DNA from: an uncultured Pigmentiphaga sp.
GTDB lineage: Bacteria > Pseudomonadota > Gammaproteobacteria > Burkholderiales > Burkholderiaceae_B
Assembly: GCA_937891425.1 (NCBI GenBank)
Contig: CALAGD010000031.1
Span: 1 to 29,360 of the forward strand
Direction: 5' to 3'
DNA: 29,360 nucleotides
In this document: positions 15,547 through 23,531 of the stretch, one piece after another
Numbering within the stretch: the first letter of the stretch is position 1
How the letters are laid out: each line of letters opens with the position of its first letter
The notes under the pieces: model-generated
Databases searched by the model: none
Seen by the model: the letters and a program-made list of their open reading frames with translations, nothing else
What the model was told of the DNA's origin: nothing
Position numbers and translations under genes: made by a program

Positions 15547-16959
15547 ATGGTCGACTCGTTATCCTCCTCTACATCATCAGGCCTGCCCCAGTCAGAAGGG
15601 CTGCCGGTGCCTCGCCGTTACTGGGCTATCGTGGTTCAGTTGACGGCGATCGTCATGGCGGTACTGGACGCATCCATCGCCAACGTGGCCTTGCCGACCA
15701 TCGCGCGCGAACTGAATGCCAGCCCCGCCAATGCTGTGTGGGTAGTGAACGCGTATAACCTCACACTGCTGGTGTCCATGTTGCCCCTGTCGGCGCTTAG
15801 CGAGCGCGTCGGCATCCGGCAGGTGTTCGTGGCAGGGCTGGTTGTGTTCACCGCGGCTTCGCTGGTGTGTGCCCTGTCGAATTCGTTGCTGGCGCTTACA
15901 GCAGGGCGCATCCTGCAGGCGCTGGGCGCTGCCGCCACCATGGCCGTCATGGCCGGCATCATGCGACACATTTATCCGCTCAAACTCCTGGGGCGGGGCA
16001 TCGGCCTGAATGCCATGATCGTGGGCGCGGCGGGTGCCATGGGGCCTACCGTCAGTTCCATCATTCTCTCGGTGGCCGACTGGCCCTGGCTGTTCGCCGT
16101 GAATGTGCCCATCGGTCTGCTTGCCTTGTGCGGTATCCGGTTTCTGCCCGACTCGCAGCGCGTGCGTTCGCGTTTCGATGGCGTCACCGCCCTGCTCAGT
16201 GCCATCATGCTCACGCTGCTGGTCGTCGGGCTTGATCGACTTGTGGCCAATACCGGCTATGCGGTGGCGGGCATGGCGTTGGCGGCCGCGCTTGGCTATG
16301 TGATTCTGCAGCGAATGCGCAAGCAGACCGCGCCCATGTGGCCGATCGACCTGTTCCGCATCCGGCCATTTGCCTATGGAATCAGTGCCTGGCTGTTCCT
16401 GTTCTCGGCACATGCTTCCGTGTTCGTGGCGCTGCCGTTCTATTTTCAAAGCACGTTCGGCCGCAACCAGGTGGAGGTCGGTTTCCTGATGACCGCCTGG
16501 CCTATCTGCGCAGTGCTCGTGGCACCCATTGCGGGCAGGCTTGCCGACAGGCTTCCCAGCGGTCTGCTTTGTGCGGGGGGCACCAGTGTGATGGCGGCCG
16601 GCCTGGTCCTGTTGTTGCTACTGCCGGCGGATGTGCCAACGTACTGGATCGTGGCGGCCATGGCGGTGAGCGGCATGGGATTCGGGTTTTTTCATTCCCC
16701 GAACAATCGGTCCATGCTTTCGTCGGTACCAATCCAGCGTAGCGGAGCAGCGGGCGGCATGCAAGGCACTACGCGCACCCTCGGCCAGAGCCTGGGGGCG
16801 GCCCTGGTGGCCATCTCGTTTGGCATCAGTTCTGGTCGCGGCCCGTGGCTGGCGCTGGTTCTTGCCATCTTGTGCACGCTCGGAGCGGCAACCGTCAACG
16901 TGATCCAGTTGCGCGACCCCAAGTCGCGGCAGGTGGAAGAGGCGGCATCGCGCAGGTGA
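15547..16959 (+). CDS. MFS transporter, DHA2 (EmrB/SmvA-like) family
   Basis: This 470-residue integral membrane protein has many hydrophobic helices. The pattern suggests about 14, as in the DHA2 drug:proton antiporter family. Diagnostic sequences are VMAVLDASIANVALPTIAREL (first helix, about residues 32-52), WVVNAYNLTLLVSMLPL (second helix), ALSERVGIRQVF (the loop 2-3 motif A region) and GRILQALGAAATM. It likely exports toxic or amphipathic compounds using the proton gradient. The ATG at 15547 was chosen; the frame is open from a TTG at 15466, but those 27 residues look non-coding. Neither site has a clear ribosome-binding sequence. The gene stands 130 nt after the Ldh2-type gene and 53 nt before the S4 protein, and its substrate is unknown. 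Confidence 0.87.
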   Translation: MVDSLSSSTSSGLPQSEGLPVPRRYWAIVVQLTAIVMAVLDASIANVALPTIARELNASPANAVWVVNAYNLTLLVSMLPLSALSERVGIRQVFVAGLVVFTAASLVCALSNSLLALTAGRILQALGAAATMAVMAGIMRHIYPLKLLGRGIGLNAMIVGAAGAMGPTVSSIILSVADWPWLFAVNVPIGLLALCGIRFLPDSQRVRSRFDGVTALLSAIMLTLLVVGLDRLVANTGYAVAGMALAAALGYVILQRMRKQTAPMWPIDLFRIRPFAYGISAWLFLFSAHASVFVALPFYFQSTFGRNQVEVGFLMTAWPICAVLVAPIAGRLADRLPSGLLCAGGTSVMAAGLVLLLLLPADVPTYWIVAAMAVSGMGFGFFHSPNNRSMLSSVPIQRSGAAGGMQGTTRTLGQSLGAALVAISFGISSGRGPWLALVLAILCTLGAATVNVIQLRDPKSRQVEEAASRR

Positions 16960-17012
16960 GGGGTGCAACCAGTCGGCGCCGGGTTCAGAGTCCATGTTGA
17001 GAGGCAGCGAGC

Positions 17013-17402
17013 GTGACGGAGAAAGTTCGCCTGGATAAATGGCTGTGGGCCGCGCGGTTTTACAAGACCCGCAGTCTGGCCGCGGCCGAGATCGAGAAGG
17101 GGCGGGTGCTGGTCAACGACCAGCCGGCCAAGGCGGCCCGGGAAGTGAAGGTTGGCGACCGGGTGGTGGTGCGGCGCGGGTTCGTGACTACCGAGGTGGT
17201 GGTGCGCGGACTGAGCAATGTGCGGGGGCCGGCGCCCGTGGCGCGCGAACTGTACGAAGAAACGCCGGAAAGCATTCGGGCCCGGGAAGAAGCCGCTGAA
17301 AAGCGCCGGCTTGCACCCGAGCCTGCGCAGTTCATTGAAGAAGGACGTCCTACCAAACGCGATCGCCGGCTACTTGAGCGCCTGCGTCGAAGTTTTTCCT
17401 GA
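17013..17402 (+). CDS. hslR: Hsp15-like S4-domain RNA-binding protein
   Basis: This 129-residue basic protein opens with VRLDKWLWAARFYKTRSLA, the hallmark of Hsp15 (HslR), and contains an S4 RNA-binding domain over residues 6-66 (EIEKGRVLVNDQPAKAAREVKVGD). Hsp15 rescues stalled 50S subunits carrying peptidyl-tRNA after heat shock in E. coli. The C-terminus is a charged tail ending KRDRRLLERLRRSFS, matching the family. Translation starts at GTG 17013, preceded by GAGAGG at a good distance. The stop codon is immediately followed by the carbonic anhydrase gene, so the two are probably co-transcribed. Confidence 0.88.
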   Translation: MTEKVRLDKWLWAARFYKTRSLAAAEIEKGRVLVNDQPAKAAREVKVGDRVVVRRGFVTTEVVVRGLSNVRGPAPVARELYEETPESIRAREEAAEKRRLAPEPAQFIEEGRPTKRDRRLLERLRRSFS

Positions 17403-17408
17403 GTGCCC

Positions 17409-18059
17409 ATGTTTCCGCAGCGACTCATACAAGGCTATCGGTCATTTCTTGACGGGCGTTTCCTGAAAGAGCAGACGCGTTATCGCGAGCTTGGTGAGCA
17501 GGGGCAGAAGCCGGAGATCATGGTCATCGGCTGCTGCGATTCGCGAGTGGCGCCCGAGACGATTTTCGATGCGCGCCCGGGCGAACTGTTCGTGGTGCGC
17601 AACGTGGCCAACCTCGTTCCGCCGTGTGAGAACGACAGCCTCAGCTACCATGGCACCAGCGCAGCCATCGAGTTTGCGGTGCAGGCCCTGCGGGTGAAGC
17701 ACATCGTCGTGCTGGGTCATGCCAGTTGCGGCGGTATCCGCGCAGTGGTAGAGCAGGCCGGGCCGCTGTCGCCTGGCAACTTCATCGGCAAGTGGACGTC
17801 GCAGATTGCGCATCTTGAGGCGCAGTTGGGCAAGCCAGGGCCCGACCTCGCCGCGCACCTGCGCAGGATGGAGCTCGCCGTGGTCGAGCACAGCCTGAAG
17901 ATGCTGATGACTTTCCCTTGCGTGAGCACGCTGGTCGGGCGTGGCAAGCTGCAGCTGCATGGCGCATACTTTGGCGTTGCCACCGGGCAGCTGCTGATCC
18001 GCGATTCGCAGACGGGCGAATTCGTGCCCTGCGTTCATGCGCGCGACGCGCTGTCCTGA
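17409..18059 (+). CDS. Beta-class carbonic anhydrase
   Basis: This 216-residue beta-carbonic anhydrase interconverts CO2 and bicarbonate in the cytoplasm. The zinc site is intact: C42, D44 and R46 in GCCDSRVAPE, and H104/C107 in GHASCGG. The NVANLVPP and YHGTSAAIEFAVQAL segments are also typical, and the length is normal. A GTG at 17403, directly abutting the hslR stop, is an alternative start adding two residues. The gap after hslR is 6 nt at most, indicating one transcript and probable translational coupling. Bicarbonate supply for carboxylation is the usual role in heterotrophs; nothing here points to something more specific. Confidence 0.93.
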   Translation: MFPQRLIQGYRSFLDGRFLKEQTRYRELGEQGQKPEIMVIGCCDSRVAPETIFDARPGELFVVRNVANLVPPCENDSLSYHGTSAAIEFAVQALRVKHIVVLGHASCGGIRAVVEQAGPLSPGNFIGKWTSQIAHLEAQLGKPGPDLAAHLRRMELAVVEHSLKMLMTFPCVSTLVGRGKLQLHGAYFGVATGQLLIRDSQTGEFVPCVHARDALS

Positions 18060-18080
18060 GGCATCCGGGGCGAAGCTGTC

Positions 18081-18089
18081 TGGTATAAG
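18081..18089 (+). promoter_or_regulatory. Extended -10 element upstream of CaiB remnant
   Basis: TGGTATAAG is a TGn-TATAAG extended -10 motif 60 nt upstream of the ATG at 18149. Together with a GAGGAG ribosome-binding site (18135-18140) it suggests that the original gene's expression signals survive in front of the truncated reading frame. Confidence 0.4.
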
Positions 18090-18148
18090 TACGCAACAGC
18101 GCGATCATGCGCCATGGCGACAATAGCCAACCTCGAGGAGACAACCGC

Positions 18149-18739
18149 ATGACTCATTCCGGCTCCCGCGCGCCACGTGGCGCAGACGAGACCGCCATGG
18201 GTGGTGGGGCATATGTGCCCCCAATTGGGCCCATGGGCTACATGCGCCTGCTCTCGCGGTATCGCGGCCCTTATCCCACCGCCGATGGGTACCTCTCGAT
18301 TGTCGTATATACGGATGCCCAGTGGCGCGCGTTCACGCAGCTCGTCGGTCGCGCCGACATCCTCGATACCGACCCCCGTTTCAAGGACATTGCCTCGCGT
18401 AACCAGCATGCCGAAGTCATCGGCCAGTTTCTGGCAGAAGTGCTGGCCACCCGCACGACGGCCGAATGGATCGAGCTGCTCAGGCAGGTCGATCTGCCCG
18501 CGTCGCCGGTCAACGGCATCGACGACCTGCCTGACGATCCACACTTGAAAGCCATCAACCTGTTCGAAGAGCATGAGCACCCGACCGAGGGGCGGGTGAA
18601 GCTCACGCGCTTTCCGGTGAGGTTTGCGCGCACGCCGGCCACGATTCGCCGCCTTGCGCCCAACCATGGGGAGCATACGCGCGAGATGATGGCCGAGTTC
18701 GGCGTACAGCATACTGACGCGCGCACGCCGGATTGGTGA
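18149..18739 (+). pseudogene. CaiB/BaiF (family III) CoA-transferase remnant, C-terminal part
   Basis: The 196-codon frame encodes only the C-terminal half of a family III CoA-transferase. Recognisable parts are VPPIGPMGYMRLLSRYRGPYPTADGY (in two overlapping pieces: PMGYMRLLSR, then PYPTADGYLSIVVYTD), ASPVNGIDDLPDDPHLKA and LAPNHGEHTREMMAEFG. Intact members are about 400 residues; the N-terminal CoA-binding fold and catalytic Asp are absent, so transferase activity is not expected. Yet the start is well formed (GAGGAG, ATG) and the first 15 or so residues look like a family N-terminus, as if about 220 internal codons had been deleted in frame. The frame can also be read from ATG 18107. It may be translated as a stub, but I class it as a decaying pseudogene. 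Confidence 0.75.
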
Positions 18740-18814
18740 GTCGACTGTACAACGTGCATGGCACCCGAGGTGGCCTGCAACGTAACCCAGACCCCCATTC
18801 GAGGCCAAACCGCC

Positions 18815-18820
18815 TACAAT
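18815..18820 (+). promoter_or_regulatory. Candidate -10 element of upp
   Basis: TACAAT lies 70 nt upstream of the preferred upp start and 31 nt upstream of the alternative GTG. I could not find a matching -35 at normal spacing, so this is tentative. Confidence 0.35.
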
Positions 18821-18889
18821 TAGACGGATTGCCCCGTCAAGGCAGGTCCCGTGTCTCTGGTTTCGTCACCTGATCAACAGCACCGTCCC

Positions 18890-19528
18890 ATGCCCGTTTA
18901 CGAAATCCGTCATCCCCTGATTCGTCACAAGCTTGGCCTCATGCGTGAGGACGGGCTCAGCACCAAGAGTTTTCGCGAGTTGGCACAAGAGGTTGCCGCT
19001 TTGCTGACCTACGAGGCCGCCAAGGATCTTCCGCTGGAAACCTATACCGTGCAGGGCTGGTGTGGGCCGGTGCAGGCCGAGCGGCTGGCTGGCAAGAAGA
19101 TTACCGTGGTGCCCATACTGCGCGCGGGCATCGGCATGCTCGACGGTGTGTTGAGCCTGATTCCTGCGGCACGCGTCAGCGTAGTGGGCATTGCACGCAA
19201 TGAAGAGACGCTGCAGGCGCATACCTACCTCGAGCGGCTGGTCGGTGAGCTCGACCAGCGCCAGGCGTTGATCGTCGACCCGATGCTGGCCACAGGCGGG
19301 TCCATGGTGGCCACCATCGACCTGCTGAAGGAAGCAGGCTGCAAAGAAATCCGGGCACTGGTGCTGGTGGCCGCGCCCCAGGGAATCGAGCACGTCACCA
19401 GCAAGCACCCCGATGTCACCATCTACACCGCGTCGATCGACGAGGGGTTGAACGAGCACGGATACATCGTCCCGGGCCTGGGCGATGCCGGCGACCGCAT
19501 TTTTGGCACGAAGCAGAAAAGCGTCTGA
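18890..19528 (+). CDS. upp: Uracil phosphoribosyltransferase
   Basis: This 212-residue enzyme salvages uracil by converting it with PRPP to UMP in the cytoplasm. The family N-terminus MPVYEIRHPLIRHKLGLMR, the VPILRAGIGMLDG loop, the PRPP-binding loop LIVDPMLATGGSM (about residues 127-139) and the uracil-binding C-terminus GYIVPGLGDAGDRIFGT are all intact. I prefer ATG 18890 on family alignment (E. coli Upp is 208 residues). A GTG at 18851 preceded by AAGGCAGG would add 13 residues and cannot be excluded. It follows the CoA-transferase remnant and appears to be a stand-alone housekeeping gene. Confidence 0.95.
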   Translation: MPVYEIRHPLIRHKLGLMREDGLSTKSFRELAQEVAALLTYEAAKDLPLETYTVQGWCGPVQAERLAGKKITVVPILRAGIGMLDGVLSLIPAARVSVVGIARNEETLQAHTYLERLVGELDQRQALIVDPMLATGGSMVATIDLLKEAGCKEIRALVLVAAPQGIEHVTSKHPDVTIYTASIDEGLNEHGYIVPGLGDAGDRIFGTKQKSV

Positions 19529-19803
19529 CCGCGCATCCGCCACGACGTGGCACCGGGGCCACACGCTGGTGGCGGGCCGGTGTTTCTCCAACAATGCCGG
19601 CCATGTCGTGAAACTGGCGGCGCAAGCGGAGGCACGGCGTTTGCGCCCATCCTGCGAGAAGAAATCAGAATAACGGCTGGATTCCATCTTCACGCATCGG
19701 GTTTCCTTATTCCGTAAAATAACCCACCATTTCCGTTCTGGCGCGATGCCGAGGGAAGAATCTGAGCCTCCTCCGTATTCGGTTCGTCATGTCATCAGGC
19801 GAA
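19529..19803. other. Non-coding stretch downstream of upp
   Basis: No convincing gene is present between upp and the dyads in front of Bug receptor 3. Short open frames here lack family sequence and ribosome-binding sites. A lone TAAAAT at 19715-19720 lacks a -35 partner. I see no clear intrinsic terminator for upp. Confidence 0.4.
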
Positions 19804-19828
19804 ACGTTAATTGTGAAGACATTAACGT
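19804..19828. promoter_or_regulatory. Perfect dyad upstream of Bug receptor 3 promoter
   Basis: ACGTTAAT (19804-19811) and ATTAACGT (19821-19828) are perfect 8-bp arms around a 9-nt spacer. The dyad lies about 30-55 bp upstream of the extended -10 at 19855, where activators or repressors commonly bind. The regulator is not encoded nearby. Confidence 0.5.
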
Positions 19829-19854
19829 GACAACCTGGCCATCTTGTTTCAATA

Positions 19855-19863
19855 TGTTAGAAT
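19855..19863 (+). promoter_or_regulatory. Extended -10 element of Bug receptor 3
   Basis: TGTTAGAAT fits the TGn-TAnnnT extended -10 pattern. It stands between the two perfect dyads, with no good -35, which is consistent with an activator-dependent promoter. The predicted start is near 19870, giving a leader of about 88 nt. Confidence 0.4.
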
Positions 19864-19883
19864 CGGACCGATGAGCGATTATT

Positions 19884-19904
19884 ACCCAACAATTAATGTT
19901 GGGT
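19884..19904. promoter_or_regulatory. Perfect dyad/hairpin in the Bug receptor 3 leader
   Basis: ACCCAACA (19884-19891) and TGTTGGGT (19897-19904) form a perfect 8-bp stem with a 5-nt ATTAA loop, followed by the T-rich TCTGCTTGTTT. As RNA it could be a weak attenuator; as DNA it could be an operator just downstream of the start site. It ends 53 nt before the ATG. Confidence 0.5.
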
Positions 19905-19957
19905 TCTGCTTGTTTATTGCAATTCCAATCATCGGGATACCTGGAGGGACTATCTAC

Positions 19958-20959
19958 ATGCGTCTGCAACTTGGAAAACTCGTTGCTGCATGCGCGCTTG
20001 TCGTGCCAATGACCATGGTGGCTGCGCCGGCACAAGCTGCCTATCCCGAGCAGCCCGTGCGGTGGATCGTGCCGTATCCGCCTGGCGGGGGCTCCGACGC
20101 TGTCTCGCGCATGTTGGGCGAGACCATCACGCGCCAGAGCGGCCAGCCCGTGAATGTAGAGAACAGGCCCGGCGGCAGTACCTCGCTGGCGGCAGCAGAA
20201 ACCGCCCGCGCGAAACCGGATGGCTACACGGTATTGTGGGCCGACAACGCCACCCTGGTCTTCAATCCCGCGCTGTACAAGCGTCTGAGCTACAACCCCG
20301 AAACCGACCTGGCACCCGTGGCATTGCTGGGCAGCTTTCCCATGGTGCTCGTGGTCAGCCCCGACTCGGGCATCCGCAATCTGGACGACCTCATCGAGCG
20401 CGCGCGTGCCGAGAAGAAGCGCGGCGGCCTCGCATACGCATCGGCAGGCGCGGGCGGTGCGCATCACCTGGCCATGGAGCTGCTCAACTCCGAACTTGAT
20501 CTGGGCATGACCAGTATTCCGTACACCGGGGCTGGCCCAGCGCTGGCCGATCTGGCCAAGGGGCAGGCGAACGTCATGATGGTAGACATTGCTGCGGGGG
20601 CGCGATCCATCCAGGAGGGCAAGGTCAGACCGGTCGCGGTTGCAAGCACGAAGCGCTTGCCTCAATTGCCGGATGTTCCTACGTTTGCAGAACTGGGCTA
20701 TCCGAACATCGTGGCTTCGGTATTCGCCAGTGTGGCAACCACCGGCGGTACGCCCGGCGAGGTCATCCAGGAAATGCATCAGGCCATCGTGAAGGCATTG
20801 AACGAGCCTGCCGTCATGAGCAAGCTCACTGCGCTCGGCATTCAGGGCGTGGGTGATGCTCCGCTGGGAGCCACGCCCGAGCAGATGCAGGCCATGCTGC
20901 AAAGCGAACGTGCACGTTGGCAAAAACTCATCAAGGATCGCAACATTTCGCTGGATTGA
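19958..20959 (+). CDS. Bug/TctC-family periplasmic solute receptor 3
   Basis: This 333-residue receptor has a signal peptide (residues 1-27, core LVAACALVVPMTMVAAP, probable cleavage after PAQA) and Bug motifs VRWIVPYPPGGGSDAVSR, VNVENRPGGSTSLAAAE and GAHHLAMELLNSELDLGMTSIPYTGAGPALADLAKG. The C-terminus ends KLIKDRNISLD, normal for the family. The ATG at 19958 has an excellent CTGGAGGG ribosome-binding site; the frame continues upstream into the leader hairpin but without coding character. No permease or enzyme gene is joined to it, so the ligand is unknown. Two perfect dyads around its promoter suggest specific ligand-responsive control by a regulator encoded elsewhere. Confidence 0.93.
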   Translation: MRLQLGKLVAACALVVPMTMVAAPAQAAYPEQPVRWIVPYPPGGGSDAVSRMLGETITRQSGQPVNVENRPGGSTSLAAAETARAKPDGYTVLWADNATLVFNPALYKRLSYNPETDLAPVALLGSFPMVLVVSPDSGIRNLDDLIERARAEKKRGGLAYASAGAGGAHHLAMELLNSELDLGMTSIPYTGAGPALADLAKGQANVMMVDIAAGARSIQEGKVRPVAVASTKRLPQLPDVPTFAELGYPNIVASVFASVATTGGTPGEVIQEMHQAIVKALNEPAVMSKLTALGIQGVGDAPLGATPEQMQAMLQSERARWQKLIKDRNISLD

Positions 20960-21027
20960 GCCACGTCCCCATCGGGAGTCTTTCGCCCACGACCGGACTG
21001 CGCGCGCGGGCAATCCGCCCGTCAGGT

Positions 21028-22026
21028 TCAGGGTGCAAACTCTCCAATGAAGATCGTTGGGTCGACGCGCACGTCGTTGAGGCTGATGTTCCAATGCAGG
21101 TGGGGCCCGGTCGCCCGACCGGTGGCGCCCACCGCACCTATCCTGTCGCCGCGCTGCACTTCGGCACCCGGCTGGACGTCGATGGCAGACAGATGGCAGA
21201 ACATGCTGATGAGGCCCTGCCCGTGGTCGATGAAAACGGTCTTGCCGTTGAAGAAATAGTCGCCTGTCAGTATGACTCGACCGCCGGCGGGTGCCCGCAC
21301 CGGCGTTCCCGCGGGCGCAGCAATGTCCAGGCCCGAGTGCGGGTTGCGTTCCTGCCCGTTGAAGAAGCGCCGCAGACCGAAGGGGCTGCTCAGGCGCCCG
21401 GGCACGGGCCTGTCCATCTGCAGATTGCTGGGCATGCGCGGTGAGAACGTGCGGTAGGCCTGCTGCTGTTCAGCCAGTTCGCGCCGTATGCGCTCAAGGT
21501 CGTTGGGATTCGGGTCGACCAGGCGCTGGTTCTTGAGCGTGATGTGCTGTTCCGTGTAACGCCGTATACCCACTTCAAAACTGACCCGTTTGCGATCCCG
21601 CGCTGTTTGCACGGTGATCTGCTGCCTGCCTTTGGGCGTCTTGAGGGGAATGCCGACGATGGCCAGCCAGTGGCCCTGATCCTGCACAACCATGACGGGC
21701 CGGTTGGCGTACCACGCTTGCGGACGCCCCGCGCCGGTGCCCAGATCGATGACCGCCACACCGCCGGGTACAGGGCGATGCAGAAGGCGCGCGAGAAAGC
21801 CATCGTAAGCGGGGCGGGCGGCCGGGGTGCTGGCCGCTGACGCTGAGCCCGAGCGGGTTGGCGTTACCTCGGCGGCGCGCGCAGACGGCTTGTTCCCCGC
21901 AGTGGGTTGCGTGGCGAGCTGGTTTGCGCCGGCCAGCATCGGCCACGCGACCGCGACGGCAATGACGGCGCATTTCTTGAGAGAAATCAAGGCGAAAGAG
22001 CGCACTTCAAGGTGAAACTGGTTCAT
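21028..22026 (-). CDS. M23-family (LytM-type) peptidase, exported
   Basis: This 332-residue exported protein has an N-terminal hydrophobic segment (about residues 16-34, KKCAVIAVAVAWPMLAGA) and a low-complexity Ala/Ser/Thr linker (about 36-72). A middle domain follows, then a C-terminal M23 domain (about 205-325). The zinc ligands are intact: H230 and D234 in HSGLDIAAP and H311 in PHLHW, with H278 and H309 also conserved. It should therefore be an active peptidoglycan endopeptidase rather than a degenerate activator such as EnvC. SSPFGLRRFFNGQ is the usual opening of the domain. The start at ATG 22026 is chosen to put the signal near the N-terminus; an in-frame ATG lies 18 nt upstream. It converges on Bug receptor 3. 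Confidence 0.88.
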   Translation of the reverse strand: MNQFHLEVRSFALISLKKCAVIAVAVAWPMLAGANQLATQPTAGNKPSARAAEVTPTRSGSASAASTPAARPAYDGFLARLLHRPVPGGVAVIDLGTGAGRPQAWYANRPVMVVQDQGHWLAIVGIPLKTPKGRQQITVQTARDRKRVSFEVGIRRYTEQHITLKNQRLVDPNPNDLERIRRELAEQQQAYRTFSPRMPSNLQMDRPVPGRLSSPFGLRRFFNGQERNPHSGLDIAAPAGTPVRAPAGGRVILTGDYFFNGKTVFIDHGQGLISMFCHLSAIDVQPGAEVQRGDRIGAVGATGRATGPHLHWNISLNDVRVDPTIFIGEFAP

Positions 22027-22247
22027 GTGCAACGATGCTGACATTGGGCTGGCCGCGGTACGTCGACACCACGTGTGCGGCATGGCTTGTCCTGCTTCCG
22101 GCATTATCGCCGTGTTTTTCCGTGTACCGGTTGCTCAAACGGTGGGGGAGCGCGGTAGACTTGCCCCGGAAGCATCCGCAAAGTCTTGCAGTCCTGTTCT
22201 TTGAGGTGTTCATCGACCGCATCGCAGCGGTCATAGGAGTGTCTTGT

Positions 22248-23228
22248 ATGAAACTTCGCCGTCATTTCCTGGCCACGCTGGCTGCCTTGCCGTTCGCCAT
22301 GACTTTGCATGCGGGCGCGCAAGCCGAAAGCACCTTCCCGAACAAGCCCGTACGCATCATCGTACCCTTTGCCCCGGGCGGTACTACCGACACGGTGAGC
22401 CGGCGGGTAGCACAAGGCTTGTCCGAGCGCTGGGGTCAGCCCGTAGTTGTCGAGAACAAGCCCGGTGCGGGCACGACCATCGGGGTGAATACCGTGGCCA
22501 AGGCGGATCCGGATGGCTACACCTTGGGTACCGTCACCGGAAGCTTTACGGTGAACCACAGTTTTGTGCCCAATCTGCCTTACGACAGCAAGAAAGACGT
22601 GCGCGCCGTAGCACGCATGGCGGGTTCCGACCACGTGCTCGTGGCCCATCCTTCGGTTCCTGCAAATAATGCAAAGGAGCTGGTCGAGCTGATCAAGCAG
22701 AAGCCGGGGCAGATCTCGTATGCCTCGTTCGGTAACGGAAGTTCGGCGCATCTGGCCGGAGAAATGCTGGCGATGTTTGCTGGCGCGCCCATGCTGCACG
22801 TGCCCTACAAGGGGCAAACGCCGGCCATGACCGACGTGATCGCGGGGCAGGTGAATGTCATGTTCGCCAACCTGCCCGAGGCCATGCCGCAAATCCAGGC
22901 GGGCAAGCTCAAGCCTCTGGGTGTGGCGGCCAGCAAGCGCTCGGAGTTCGCGCCCGACATTCCCACCCTGGCCGAGCAGGGCATCGAAGGCATCGTGTCC
23001 AGCTCATGGAACGGACTGATCGCCCCGGCCGGTACCCCGGACGAGATCGTGGCCAAGATCAACGAAGACGTGAACGCTGTCCTGCAAGACCCGAAAGTGC
23101 GCGAAGCCTTTGCGGGGTCGGGCATCACGGTCACGCCCGGCACGCCGCAGGAGTTCGCGGAATTCCTCGAAAAGGAAATGGATCACTACGGTGAGGTAAT
23201 CCGCAAGGCCAACATCACCGCAGGCTGA
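22248..23228 (+). CDS. Bug/TctC-family periplasmic solute receptor 4
   Basis: This 326-residue receptor has a signal peptide (residues 1-26, with FLATLAALPFAMTLHAG and probable cleavage after GAQA). Bug motifs are VRIIVPFAPGGTTDTVSRR, VVVENKPGAGTTIGVNTVAK and SSAHLAGEMLAMFAGAPMLHVPYKGQTPAMTDVIAG. AGGAG (22235-22239) supports the ATG at 22248. The gene stands alone: divergent from the M23 peptidase and followed 45 nt later by a strong intrinsic terminator. It is closer in motif wording to the most common Bordetella-type Bug proteins than receptors 1-3. Ligand unknown. Confidence 0.93.
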   Translation: MKLRRHFLATLAALPFAMTLHAGAQAESTFPNKPVRIIVPFAPGGTTDTVSRRVAQGLSERWGQPVVVENKPGAGTTIGVNTVAKADPDGYTLGTVTGSFTVNHSFVPNLPYDSKKDVRAVARMAGSDHVLVAHPSVPANNAKELVELIKQKPGQISYASFGNGSSAHLAGEMLAMFAGAPMLHVPYKGQTPAMTDVIAGQVNVMFANLPEAMPQIQAGKLKPLGVAASKRSEFAPDIPTLAEQGIEGIVSSSWNGLIAPAGTPDEIVAKINEDVNAVLQDPKVREAFAGSGITVTPGTPQEFAEFLEKEMDHYGEVIRKANITAG

Positions 23229-23273
23229 CCTGCACCTGGCCCGGAGCCTACGCTTCGGTGGCATGACCGCGAC

Positions 23274-23323
23274 GCGCGGCTCGTCTACATGCACTGGTAT
23301 GGGGCGAGCCGCGCTCTTTGTTT
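23274..23323 (+). terminator. Intrinsic terminator of Bug receptor 4
   Basis: GCGCGGCTCG (23274-23283) pairs perfectly with CGAGCCGCGC (23305-23314) across a 21-nt loop and is followed by TCTTTGTTT. It lies 45 nt after the stop codon. The rest of the 303-nt gap to the next gene (23324-23531) shows nothing I can name. Confidence 0.75.
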
Positions 23324-23531
23324 GGGCACGGCGGGGTCATGCCGTCATATGGTTCGGCCTGACGCGGCCAGGGCCACGCAGGAACGCACCTTGGTATGGC
23401 TCTTGCAGTGGCCACGGACAGCACTCCGGCCGTGGTCCTGATGCGAGAGTCGGGTCGCCCGACCGGGCTGGCACGATGCCGCATGGGCGTACATTCATGC
23501 ACCCCGTTACCGCACAAGGCAGACCATCATC

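Noticed and set aside
15592..16449. A - strand open frame rich in His, Gln and Gly inside the MFS gene
   Set aside because: Its composition is the expected complement of hydrophobic codons in the transporter gene; no start signal or domain is seen.
22027..22247. Promoter pair in the M23/Bug 4 divergent region (TTGCTC with TAGACT)
   Set aside because: The 19-nt spacer and weak -35 make it too poor to list as a feature.
23263..23531. Possible small gene before pncC
   Set aside because: Frames here overlap the Bug receptor 4 terminator and show no coding character.
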